The position numbers and the translations under genes were made by a program. This document shows, piece after piece, positions 1-6,781 of a stretch of DNA of 31,843 nt; positions within the stretch are counted from its first letter, which is position 1; each line of letters opens with the position of its first letter. This DNA comes from JBBDXA01 sp040902585 (lineage in GTDB: Bacteria; Planctomycetota; Phycisphaerae; Phycisphaerales; Phycisphaeraceae). Under the pieces are notes generated by a model, which had not been told where the DNA came from, ran no database searches, and was given only the letters and a program-made list of their open reading frames with translations. Location of the stretch: the NCBI GenBank assembly GCA_040902585.1, contig JBBDXA010000115.1, positions 1-31,843 on the forward strand, given 5' to 3'.

Positions 1-715
1 TCTTGATCACCTTCGTGTCGCTGACCATCTTTTCTTCTTCGCTCCCCGAGTCATTGCACGACGCCAGCACGATCACCGACTTGCTCGCGGTGACTGAGAC
101 GACGTCCAGGTTCAGCAGCGATGACATGCTGCCGCTGCGGGTGACGATGCGCGTCGTCTTCGTCTCCTTCAGATGGATGTTCAGAAAGTCATCCATCGCC
201 TCCTTGTCCTTCTCGGCGAGGATGACGACGCAGGCATCACCTTCGCTTTCGTTGGCGATGAGCAGTTCGCGGAGGATTTCAATGACGCGGTCGTTCCAGC
301 CGAGGATGAGCGTGTGCCCTTCCTCGATGACCTTGGAATGGCCCTTTTTGAGCTGCGAAAGTTTGGTGTTGAGGGCGGTGGTGATGAAGGCGATGAGAGC
401 AGACAGGATGATCACGCCCGACAGGCCGGCGAGGATGGCGGGGATTTTGTAGATCGTCGCGGAGGTGACGTCCTGGTTCATGTTGCCCGGGTCGGTCATG
501 GCGAGCCAGATGATGTAGAGCTGGCCGAAGAAGTCGACGTTGCGTTCCTGATTGGCCGCGCCCATGAACATGAAGATGATGCCGCGGACGATGGCGATGC
601 TGACGAAGAGGACCAGGAAGGTGACCATCAGGCTGATGAAGATGGACCGCCCGCCGCGCGCCATGAAGTTGTCGAACCGATACCGCATCTTCTGACGAAA
701 GGATGGATTGGACAT
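1..715 (-). CDS. CASTOR/POLLUX-type ion channel, N-terminal part (cut by window edge)
   Basis: The gene reads leftward off the window, so only about 238 N-terminal residues are visible; bacterial members are usually over 600 residues. The protein starts MSNPSFRQKMRYRFDNFMAR. A first hydrophobic segment lies near residues 24-45, a pore-like stretch with IWLAMTDPGNMNQD near 70-85, and a second membrane segment near 92-112. The TDPG pore motif and the following TLILGWNDRVIEIL segment, which begins a Rossmann-like RCK/TrkA-N region, are typical of this family. The family forms tetrameric cation channels gated through cytoplasmic RCK domains; the ligand here is unknown. The ATG at 715 has a GGGA about 8 bases upstream, and a TATATT box lies at 750-755 on the same strand. 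I am fairly sure of the family, not of ion selectivity. Confidence 0.8.
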   Translation of the reverse strand, partial: MSNPSFRQKMRYRFDNFMARGGRSIFISLMVTFLVLFVSIAIVRGIIFMFMGAANQERNVDFFGQLYIIWLAMTDPGNMNQDVTSATIYKIPAILAGLSGVIILSALIAFITTALNTKLSQLKKGHSKVIEEGHTLILGWNDRVIEILRELLIANESEGDACVVILAEKDKEAMDDFLNIHLKETKTTRIVTRSGSMSSLLNLDVVSVTASKSVIVLASCNDSGSEEEKMVSDTKVIK

Positions 716-833
716 GTGTGGATTCCCGGTGCCCCGCGGAGTGTCGGCAAATATACCAAACCGGGACGGTAAAGCATGCTCCTCGGTCAGGATTTTTTCG
801 CGTCAAACCTTTTGCGGAAGGATCAGAAGCCGT

Positions 834-1583
834 TCACCGTCCGTCCCAACCGCCGTAGCCGCTGGTGTGTGACGCGAGGTTGACGATGTGGCCCTTGGGC
901 GTGCGGGCGTAGAAGTGAAAGCTCGACAGGCCGACGGCATTCTTGATGGCCATGGCGCTGCCGTCGAAGGAGACGAGATGGTTGTTACCCAGGTGCCAGC
1001 TTCCGATGATGTCGCCGCCGCCGAAGCCGCCTTCGACGTGGCCGGCGTTGAGGTATTGCGAGGGCGACTCTTCGATGATCCAGGGTGTGGGGATCTGAAG
1101 TCCGTCCTTGACGGGGATGGTGGATGAGGGCGGGACGCGGTAGTACGTCGCGCCGGCGAAGGCGTGGAAGGCGGAGTAGTCGTATCGACCGTTGCTGCCG
1201 TTGCCGGAGTTGAGTACGCCTGCTTCCAGCGACGGGCAGCGATAGGTCTTTTCATCCTTGCCGACATAGGAAAAAAGTTCGCCGGTGTGAGGGCCGCTGT
1301 AGAAGTAGGACTGGCCGGCCGGCGGGTTGCTGAGCCAGCATCCGCCGCCGGGCTTTTTGAGATTGATCCAGACGCTGTCCCAGATGCCGGGCAGGCGTCC
1401 GCCGGTGTCGTTGGTGAGCGTGTTGGTGGCGGTGCCGAGGCTGCGCAGGTTGGTCAGGCAGTACACGGCCCGCGCGTTCTCCTTGGAATGTTGAAGCGCC
1501 GGGGCCAGGATGCCGATCAGCAGCGTGACCACGGAGATGACCACCAGCATTTCAACCAGCGAAAACGCGCGTTTCTTTGACAT
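834..1583 (-). CDS. Type II secretion / type IV pilin-like pseudopilin
   Basis: This 249-residue protein has a class III prepilin signal, KKRAFSLVEMLVVISVVTLL, in which cleavage would fall before the F and the mature +5 residue is E. A hydrophobic helix follows (about residues 7-30). The rest is a soluble globular domain rich in Gly and Ser. Near residue 205 the segment HLGNNHLVSFDGSAMAI resembles the H-x9-DG motif of the large planctomycete pseudopilin families. Such proteins are processed by PilD-type peptidases and assemble into short pseudopili or are secreted by them. The ATG at 1583 has AAAGGA at 1590-1595. The gene is divergent from comEC, and both belong to pilus/transformation-like machinery, but no other pilus gene is nearby, so a joint role is only a guess. 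Confidence 0.9.
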   Translation of the reverse strand: MSKKRAFSLVEMLVVISVVTLLIGILAPALQHSKENARAVYCLTNLRSLGTATNTLTNDTGGRLPGIWDSVWINLKKPGGGCWLSNPPAGQSYFYSGPHTGELFSYVGKDEKTYRCPSLEAGVLNSGNGSNGRYDYSAFHAFAGATYYRVPPSSTIPVKDGLQIPTPWIIEESPSQYLNAGHVEGGFGGGDIIGSWHLGNNHLVSFDGSAMAIKNAVGLSSFHFYARTPKGHIVNLASHTSGYGGWDGR

Positions 1584-1589
1584 GACCAG

Positions 1590-1643
1590 TCCTTTCGCTA
1601 ACAGCGACGTTATGAATTATAGTGCAGGAGGCGAAGTAAGCAA
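1590..1643 (-). promoter_or_regulatory. Candidate promoter and ribosome binding site of the pseudopilin gene
   Basis: On the minus strand a perfect TATAAT lies at 1616-1621, with a weak TTGCTT candidate -35 at 1638-1643 (16-base spacer). A ribosome binding site AAAGGA at 1590-1595 is 6 bases from the start codon at 1583. The -10 and Shine-Dalgarno sequences are convincing; the -35 is weak. Confidence 0.55.
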
Positions 1644-1748
1644 GCACCCAAATTCACTGGCTGGTTTGAGCGTTGTTCCGAGGTGCTCCCGTTGGTGCGC
1701 CCGACACCGGCTGCGCGGGTTGGCAAACGTGTTTTATGATGTTGCCTC

Positions 1749-4361
1749 ATGCACCAGACGCGCGGCGACTCATCGCAGGCGACCGGCGGCGGGAAATCGC
1801 CCGCTGCTTTGCCACATACCGATGATGGTGTGGACCCGCCCGATTACCCCAGGCCCATCGACGGGCGAAGCGAGTCGCCTTGGAGCCCGTTCACGCTCCT
1901 TGCCTGCGCGTGGATCGCCGGCCTGCTGCTGGGCGCGTGGATCGATCTCTTCTGGCTGTGGTGCGGCGCGGGCGTGATCGCCCTCGTCGTCGCGGCAATC
2001 AGGGGCCGCACGCGGGCAGGCACTCGTCACGTTGCGATCTTCTTCGCAATCATGTGCGCCGCAGCCGCGTGGGGCATCGTGCGATGGAACCATCTTCCCG
2101 CCTCGCACATCAACTCCTATCTCACGCTCGAAGCCCAGCTCGCGCAGGTCACCGGCACGATCGATAGCCCGGTGAATGTCACGCAACCGCAGCGCGGCCC
2201 CATGGCCGACTTCAGCTATCTGCCGCCCGCGACGATGTTCGTCATCGCTCTCGACTCGATCACTATCGACGATCAACCCCAACCGATCGCAGGTCGCCTG
2301 CTGGTGAAGATCAAGCAGACCGACCTGATGCTGCGCGAAGGCGACCGCGTGCGGCTCATCGGCTGGATGGGCGCAATCGATGGGCCGAGCAATCCCGGCG
2401 AGATGGACTTTCGCGCGATCATGGCCAGCCGGGAAGTGGATGGCAGGCTCACGCTCAACCTGCGCGACAACTGCCGAATGATCCAGCGCGGCTCCCTGCT
2501 TGACGGCGCGACCCTGCGCTCGCGCATCGCTGCCGCAGCGCACGAATCGCTGCACATCGGCCTGCATGAAGACCGCCAGCGCCGCGCGTTTCTCGACACG
2601 CTGCTTCTGGGCCGCTGGAGCAGTGATCTGGGCGAACTCAATGACGCCTTCCGCAACACGGGCTTGACGCATATTCTCAGCATTTCAGGGGCACATTTGA
2701 CGATGCTCATGGGTCTCATCTGGTGCGTGGTTCGCCTGATCTGGCCTCACCCGCGCAGGGCGGCAATCATCGTCCTGTGCATCCTCGGGCTGTACATGCT
2801 CGCGGTGCCGTGGCGCGTGCCCATCGTGCGCGCGGGACTGATGGCGGCCCTGTTGTGTCTCGGTCTGGCCAGCGGGCGGCGCGTGCGCGGGATCGACATG
2901 ATCGCGCTCTCGGCCGTGATCGTACTCATCTGGCGGCCGCAGGATCTTTTCAACGCCGGCGCGCAGCTCAGTTACATCGTCGTCGCCGCGCTGATACTGT
3001 TCACGCAGCCGGTCAGTCAATGGCTCTGGCCTGATCCGCTCATCATTCCGCCGGCCGAGCAGTTCCGCCATGCGCTCACACGCCGCACAGCCGATTATCT
3101 AGCCGTCAATCTCGTCGCTTTCGTCGTGGCCGCGCCGCTGGTTGCGTTTCACTTCCGCATGGTCAGCCCGCTGGCGATGCTGCTCACGCTCGTCGCCATC
3201 CCGGTCATCACCCTTGTCCTCGGGCTGGGGTATCTGAAAATTCTCGTCGGCCTCGCCTTGCCGTCCGCCGGCCTCGTTCTCGCCGGACCTCTGGAATGGT
3301 CCGCTGACATCATGACCGGTCTCGTGCGCCACGCTTCCAACTGGCCCGCCTCTTCCATGCCCCTGGCGACCGCGCCCTCGGCCGTCTGGCTTATCGGCAC
3401 GCTGAGCATCTGCCTCGCCTGGCTCGCCGGTTGGTTCACACGAAGAAAACTCGCGCTGAGCGCGGGCGCGATCATCTGCGGTGCCTGGCTGCTCCTGCCG
3501 CATCACCCGCGCGTGGCTGAGGCAGTGGATCGCATCCGTTCGCAGCCGGCGATGACCATCAACATGTTCGCTGTCGGGGATGGCTCCTGCTTCCTCATTC
3601 GCCTCAACGATGGCGTCGAACACCACATCCTCTTCGATTGCGGCTCGCAGCAATACCTGGACCTGGGCGAACGCAGCATTATCCCCGCACTCCGTGCCCT
3701 GCATGTCAGCCGCATCGACACGCTCATCATCTCGCATGCGGACATGGACCATTTCGCAGGCGTTCCCGATCTGGTCGAAGCGAGTCACGTCCGCCGCGTG
3801 CTCCTGCCGCCACATCTGAAACAGGAAGCGGAGAGCGATCCACAAGGCGCGGCTGGCCAGCTCATGGCGGCGCTGGCGAAGAAACAGATTCCCATCGAAA
3901 CCCCGACCCGCGGCTGGAACGAAACAAGAGGCAACGCACAACTCGACATGCTCTGGCCACCCGCGGACTGGTCCAGCGAGCGCGCCAATGACACCTCGCT
4001 CGTCCTCTCCATTCGCGCCGGCGGAAAGCGCCTGCTGCTCAACGGCGATCTCGATCGCCTCGCCACGCCCGCGCTGCTGAAACTCAACGACGACCTGCGC
4101 GCGGACATCACCGACCTGCCGCACCACGGCAGCTTCGTGCCCGATTCGCCCCGATGGCTCGGGAAGGTCGCCCCGCGATTCGTTCTGCAATCCTCCGGAC
4201 CCGCGCGCCTGCGCAATGACAAGTGGGCGGCCCTGCTCGCCGACCCGAGTATCACGCGCCTCGTCACCGCCCTGCGCGGCATGATTGAACTGCGCGTGGC
4301 GAAGGACGGCACGATCACCTGGTCCGCCTTCCGCGAGCTGCCGCAGGCCATTGAGCCGTAA
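1749..4361 (+). CDS. comEC: ComEC/Rec2 family DNA-uptake channel protein
   Basis: This 870-residue integral membrane protein has the ComEC order: an N-terminal membrane pair and DUF4131-like periplasmic region (about 45-250), the Competence domain (about 290-560), and a C-terminal metallo-beta-lactamase domain (about 600-850). The Competence core shows GLTHILSISGAHLTMLMG. The C-terminal domain carries HADMDHFAG (the HxDxDH metal motif), NDTSLVL, LLLNGDLD and LPHHGS, so the hydrolase site looks intact. ComEC forms the inner-membrane channel for single-stranded DNA in natural transformation, and the MBL domain is thought to degrade one strand. Length is slightly above the usual 750-850. No Shine-Dalgarno sequence precedes the ATG; instead TATGAT lies 8 bases upstream, suggesting a leaderless message. 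The start is the first ATG and gives a plausible polar N-terminus. Confidence 0.93.
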   Translation: MHQTRGDSSQATGGGKSPAALPHTDDGVDPPDYPRPIDGRSESPWSPFTLLACAWIAGLLLGAWIDLFWLWCGAGVIALVVAAIRGRTRAGTRHVAIFFAIMCAAAAWGIVRWNHLPASHINSYLTLEAQLAQVTGTIDSPVNVTQPQRGPMADFSYLPPATMFVIALDSITIDDQPQPIAGRLLVKIKQTDLMLREGDRVRLIGWMGAIDGPSNPGEMDFRAIMASREVDGRLTLNLRDNCRMIQRGSLLDGATLRSRIAAAAHESLHIGLHEDRQRRAFLDTLLLGRWSSDLGELNDAFRNTGLTHILSISGAHLTMLMGLIWCVVRLIWPHPRRAAIIVLCILGLYMLAVPWRVPIVRAGLMAALLCLGLASGRRVRGIDMIALSAVIVLIWRPQDLFNAGAQLSYIVVAALILFTQPVSQWLWPDPLIIPPAEQFRHALTRRTADYLAVNLVAFVVAAPLVAFHFRMVSPLAMLLTLVAIPVITLVLGLGYLKILVGLALPSAGLVLAGPLEWSADIMTGLVRHASNWPASSMPLATAPSAVWLIGTLSICLAWLAGWFTRRKLALSAGAIICGAWLLLPHHPRVAEAVDRIRSQPAMTINMFAVGDGSCFLIRLNDGVEHHILFDCGSQQYLDLGERSIIPALRALHVSRIDTLIISHADMDHFAGVPDLVEASHVRRVLLPPHLKQEAESDPQGAAGQLMAALAKKQIPIETPTRGWNETRGNAQLDMLWPPADWSSERANDTSLVLSIRAGGKRLLLNGDLDRLATPALLKLNDDLRADITDLPHHGSFVPDSPRWLGKVAPRFVLQSSGPARLRNDKWAALLADPSITRLVTALRGMIELRVAKDGTITWSAFRELPQAIEP

Positions 4362-4407
4362 GATGTGTCGGATCGCTGTACACGCTTCACTTTGAGAGGA
4401 ACACGAC

Positions 4408-4767
4408 ATGCCCCGCAAACCCGCGACAACCAAGGGTAAGAAGACCGCCGGCAAACTCCCGCGGACTTTCAAAGACTTCATCGCAAAGTTTCCCGCCCTG
4501 GGCAAGGCCCACGAATCCGTCGCTCGCGCCGTCGAGAAGGTCGGCCCGCTCGATGCGAAATGCTGCGCCCTGGTGAAGATCGGCATCTGCATCGGCGCGG
4601 GTCTTGAGTCCGCACTACGAAGCCACGTCCGCCGCGCCCTTCAACACGGTGCAACCACGAAGGAGATCGAACAGGCGGTGCTGCTGGCGATGAACACGGT
4701 AGGCTTCCCGCGCACGGTCGCGGCGTGGTCATGGGCGTGGAAGCAGATCGAGCGCGGCGTGGATTGA
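4408..4767 (+). CDS. Carboxymuconolactone decarboxylase (CMD)-like protein
   Basis: This 119-residue protein fits a single CMD/AhpD-like helical domain. Key region: LDAKCCALVKIGICIGAG (residues about 50-67), then SALRSHVRRALQHGATTKEIEQAVLLAMNTVGFPR (about 70-104), which matches the conserved H-x-R-x-A-x-x-x-G-A-T-x-x-E-I core. The CxxC pair that AhpD-type peroxidase members carry before this His is absent (positions -7 and -4 are Leu and Ala), so a thiol peroxidase role is unlikely; true gamma-carboxymuconolactone decarboxylases also lack it. The N-terminus is Lys/Arg/Thr-rich. A ribosome binding site AGAGGA lies about 9 bases before the ATG. It follows comEC by 46 bases and may be co-transcribed. 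The substrate is unknown. Confidence 0.85.
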   Translation: MPRKPATTKGKKTAGKLPRTFKDFIAKFPALGKAHESVARAVEKVGPLDAKCCALVKIGICIGAGLESALRSHVRRALQHGATTKEIEQAVLLAMNTVGFPRTVAAWSWAWKQIERGVD

Positions 4768-4791
4768 ATGAGTGATGGTGATCTATCCGCA

Positions 4792-4892
4792 GGGTGCCAT
4801 GGGTAAGCGAAGTCCGCGGAGCTTACCCGTGCGAAGTGGTGTGAGTTTACGTTTCACGGGTATGCTCGAAGACTCGCATACCCATGGCACCC
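4792..4892. repeat. Composite inverted repeat with alternative hairpins
   Basis: The outer arms GGGTGCCATGGGTA (4792-4805) and TACCCATGGCACCC (4879-4892) are perfect complements. Two inner hairpins use parts of the same arms: GGGTAAGC (4801-4808) with GCTTACCC (4821-4828), and GGGTATGC (4858-4865) with GCATACCC (4876-4883). The outer stem and the two inner hairpins are therefore partly exclusive. It fills the gap between the CMD-like gene and the convergent mptG, so it may also act as a bidirectional terminator, although it has no T-tract. Confidence 0.8.
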
Positions 4893-4897
4893 GGCAT

Positions 4898-5914
4898 TCA
4901 GGCAGTTCGTGTCACATTCGCCTCGTTCGAAGCATGCATCACCCGGCAACCTTCGTTGTCCGCCGCGGTGATGATCACTTCTTCTTCGCTCAGTTCGAAC
5001 TGGGCCTGCACATCGCGCGCCAGGTTCATCGCCGTGTTCTCATCGCCGGTCAGAGCGTAGAGAGTCGGGCCCCATGAACTCTGGCCGACGCCTTCGATGC
5101 CGCCTTCGCGCAGGTAGGTGACGATGCGCTGCAGCAGCGGCGCGGCATAGATGCCGCCTTGAACGGAAGCGAAACATTCGCCGACGCGCTGCTGAAGATC
5201 GAAGAGCGCGCGACTGAAGGTGGACAGATCACGCTCGATCGCCGCGGGCAGGAGGCCGAGCATGACAAGGCGGCACATCTCGGCGGTCACCTCACGCGGA
5301 ATCGGCGGCATCGTTGCGAAGGCGTTCACTTCGCGGTCGCCGCTGTGGCCCACCAGTGAAGCGGGTGTGATGAGCACGATGCGCCACTCGCTGGGGAACG
5401 ACTGCTGCACGAGCATGGGCGAGAGCGCGGCCCGATGCTGCTTGCCGCCTTCGATGATCAGGCCGCCGTGGAAAAAGCCGTGCGCGCCGATGGCCGAGCG
5501 CGCCCCGCGTCCGACAAGAGCCGCCAGGTCTTCGACGCCCAAATGCCCACCCGTCGCGCCGGCAAGTTCCGCCATGGCCCGCGCCACCGCCATCGCCAGT
5601 TGCGTGCCTGTGCCCAGTCCCGTGTGCGGGCGCGGGGCGCTGGTGATTTGAATCTTCGCGCCGCTGAGGGGTTTGGCGCGCAGAGGGCGCGAGCGCGCCA
5701 GCCGCGCCGCCCAGTTGCTTGCGAAGGTGCGGGCGAAGGATTCCGCTCGCGGTGCCATCGGACCGTAGGCGACGAAATCCTGCGCAGGCGACACGCGCAG
5801 GACTATCCGCGGGCGCTCGACCATGAGCCCGATGCCGCCGAACTGCCTCGCTTCGCGCGGGTTGTACGCGAGCAGGCCAAAGTGAAGGCGACATGGGGTT
5901 TGGACTTCGATCAT
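4898..5914 (-). CDS. mptG: Beta-ribofuranosylaminobenzene 5'-phosphate (beta-RFAP) synthase
   Basis: This GHMP-kinase-fold enzyme of 338 residues catalyses the first committed step of H4MPT synthesis: p-aminobenzoate plus PRPP gives beta-RFAP, CO2 and pyrophosphate. It opens with MIEVQTPCRLHFGLLAYNP, has GGIGLMVERP near residue 30, and the GHMP glycine/serine-like loop APRPHTGLGTGTQLAMAVAR near residues 90-110. The segment RSAIGAHGFFHGGLIIEGG follows near 140-160, and SSWGPTLYAL near 290. The reading frame continues upstream to 5995, but that extension would translate the hairpin repeat at 5943-6049, and family members begin at the MIEVQTP-like segment, so the ATG at 5914 was chosen. It is the last gene of the leftward cofactor set and converges with the CMD-like gene. 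Confidence 0.9.
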   Translation of the reverse strand: MIEVQTPCRLHFGLLAYNPREARQFGGIGLMVERPRIVLRVSPAQDFVAYGPMAPRAESFARTFASNWAARLARSRPLRAKPLSGAKIQITSAPRPHTGLGTGTQLAMAVARAMAELAGATGGHLGVEDLAALVGRGARSAIGAHGFFHGGLIIEGGKQHRAALSPMLVQQSFPSEWRIVLITPASLVGHSGDREVNAFATMPPIPREVTAEMCRLVMLGLLPAAIERDLSTFSRALFDLQQRVGECFASVQGGIYAAPLLQRIVTYLREGGIEGVGQSSWGPTLYALTGDENTAMNLARDVQAQFELSEEEVIITAADNEGCRVMHASNEANVTRTA

Positions 5915-5942
5915 GAGGGTGCCTGGAGTAAGTATAGGTTCG

Positions 5943-6049
5943 GGAGCACCATCCCGACAGGGTGGTGCTATTAGCGCACGGACTACTGTTGCCATCGACG
6001 CCGCGCCAGTGCGTGTGACAACAGCACCACCCTGTCGGGATGGTGCTCC
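5943..6049. repeat. Perfect 27-bp inverted repeat element between mptG and the DUF447 gene
   Basis: The left arm 5943-5969 begins GGAGCACCATCCCGACAG and the right arm 6023-6049 is its exact complement over 27 bases. A shorter inner pair CGCAC/GTGCG is also present. Related arms occur at 19800-19908 and, in a GC-richer version, at 22905-23010. It is probably a non-autonomous, MITE- or REP-like element. In a leftward transcript it would lie just upstream of mptG. Confidence 0.85.
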
Positions 6050-6061
6050 AAATCGGCTTGC

Positions 6062-6715
6062 TCACTTACTCACACTTGATTCCACAAACGCCCGCAACTC
6101 CTTCATCGCCTGATGCTCATCCTCCGCGCCGGTCTTGTCGACGATCACCTGGAGCTTCGCAAACTCCGCAAGCACCGGCGCTGTCCCGGTCAGCTGCAGG
6201 CGTGTCGCCAGGATTGCCGCTTCAAGCACGGCATGCTTCGCGCGATTGAAGCCGAGGAACTCGCGATGGCGCGTCACATGCACCATCTTCGCTTCGATGT
6301 GCGTGCGCTCCTGTGAATCATCCAGCTTCGTGACGATGAACTCATGCGCCCGGCAGGCACCTGCGAGTACGACACCGATCACCTTCTCCGCTCGCTTCAC
6401 CATCACGCCAGCCTCATCACCCGCCGCGTTCACCTTCCCGATCGCTGCCCGGGCGATGAGCAGGGCATCATCCGTCACGTGAAACACACCTTGGCCGGTG
6501 GCCTTGAGATTACGGTACGTGGTCGAGGATGTGAACGGCCGAAACAGCAGTGTTTCAAAAGCTGCATCGACGATCGGACCCATCGGCGCGATGTTCACCA
6601 GGGCAAGTTGCGCCGACGACAGGGCAGCGCGAGAGGCGGGCGCGAAAGGGTCGGCATCGGCGATCGTGGTGACGATGCCTTCGATCAGGCGCGAGTTGAG
6701 GGGGAGTTTCGGCAT
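6062..6715 (-). CDS. DUF447 family protein linked to H4MPT metabolism
   Basis: This 217-residue protein begins MPKLPLNSRLIEGIVTT and continues with NIAPMGPIVD (about 44-53), LLFRPFTSSTTYRNL (about 59-73) and GVFHVTDDALLIARAAIG (about 79-96). These match DUF447, a family of flavin-reductase-like split-barrel proteins known mainly from methanogens and from bacteria with H4MPT genes. Residues FECRAHEF-like (ACRAHEFIV, about 120) and FNRAKHAVLEAAILATRL (about 158-175) are typical of its second half. The upstream frame to 6751 would start at GTG in repeat-like DNA, so the ATG at 6715 is preferred, although no clear ribosome binding site is visible. It sits between mptG and the DHPS-like gene. Its reaction is not established; a flavin-dependent reduction in the cofactor pathway is a guess. 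Confidence 0.85.
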   Translation of the reverse strand: MPKLPLNSRLIEGIVTTIADADPFAPASRAALSSAQLALVNIAPMGPIVDAAFETLLFRPFTSSTTYRNLKATGQGVFHVTDDALLIARAAIGKVNAAGDEAGVMVKRAEKVIGVVLAGACRAHEFIVTKLDDSQERTHIEAKMVHVTRHREFLGFNRAKHAVLEAAILATRLQLTGTAPVLAEFAKLQVIVDKTGAEDEHQAMKELRAFVESSVSK

Positions 6716-6746
6716 ACGGTTGCGGCAGGCGTTGTGCGTCGCGGGA

Positions 6747-6768
6747 CCCACGCACGGGAGTGCGTGGG
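6747..6768. repeat. Perfect 9-bp hairpin
   Basis: CCCACGCAC (6747-6755), a GGGA loop and GTGCGTGGG (6760-6768) form a strong hairpin between the DHPS-like stop and the DUF447 start. There is no T-tract, so it is more likely a REP-type repeat or an mRNA-processing hairpin than a classical terminator. Confidence 0.6.
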
Positions 6769-6781
6769 CTTTGGTGGCTGT

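Noticed and set aside
3099..4592. Long minus-strand frame opposite comEC and the CMD-like gene
   Set aside because: Rich in Arg, Glu, Asp and Gly with no family motif; it mirrors the GC-biased codons of comEC.
4408..4767. AhpD-type alkylhydroperoxidase
   Set aside because: The CxxC pair before the conserved His is missing.
5915..5995. N-terminal extension of beta-RFAP synthase
   Set aside because: It would translate the GGAGCACC hairpin repeat, and the family start matches MIEVQTPCRLHFG at 5914.
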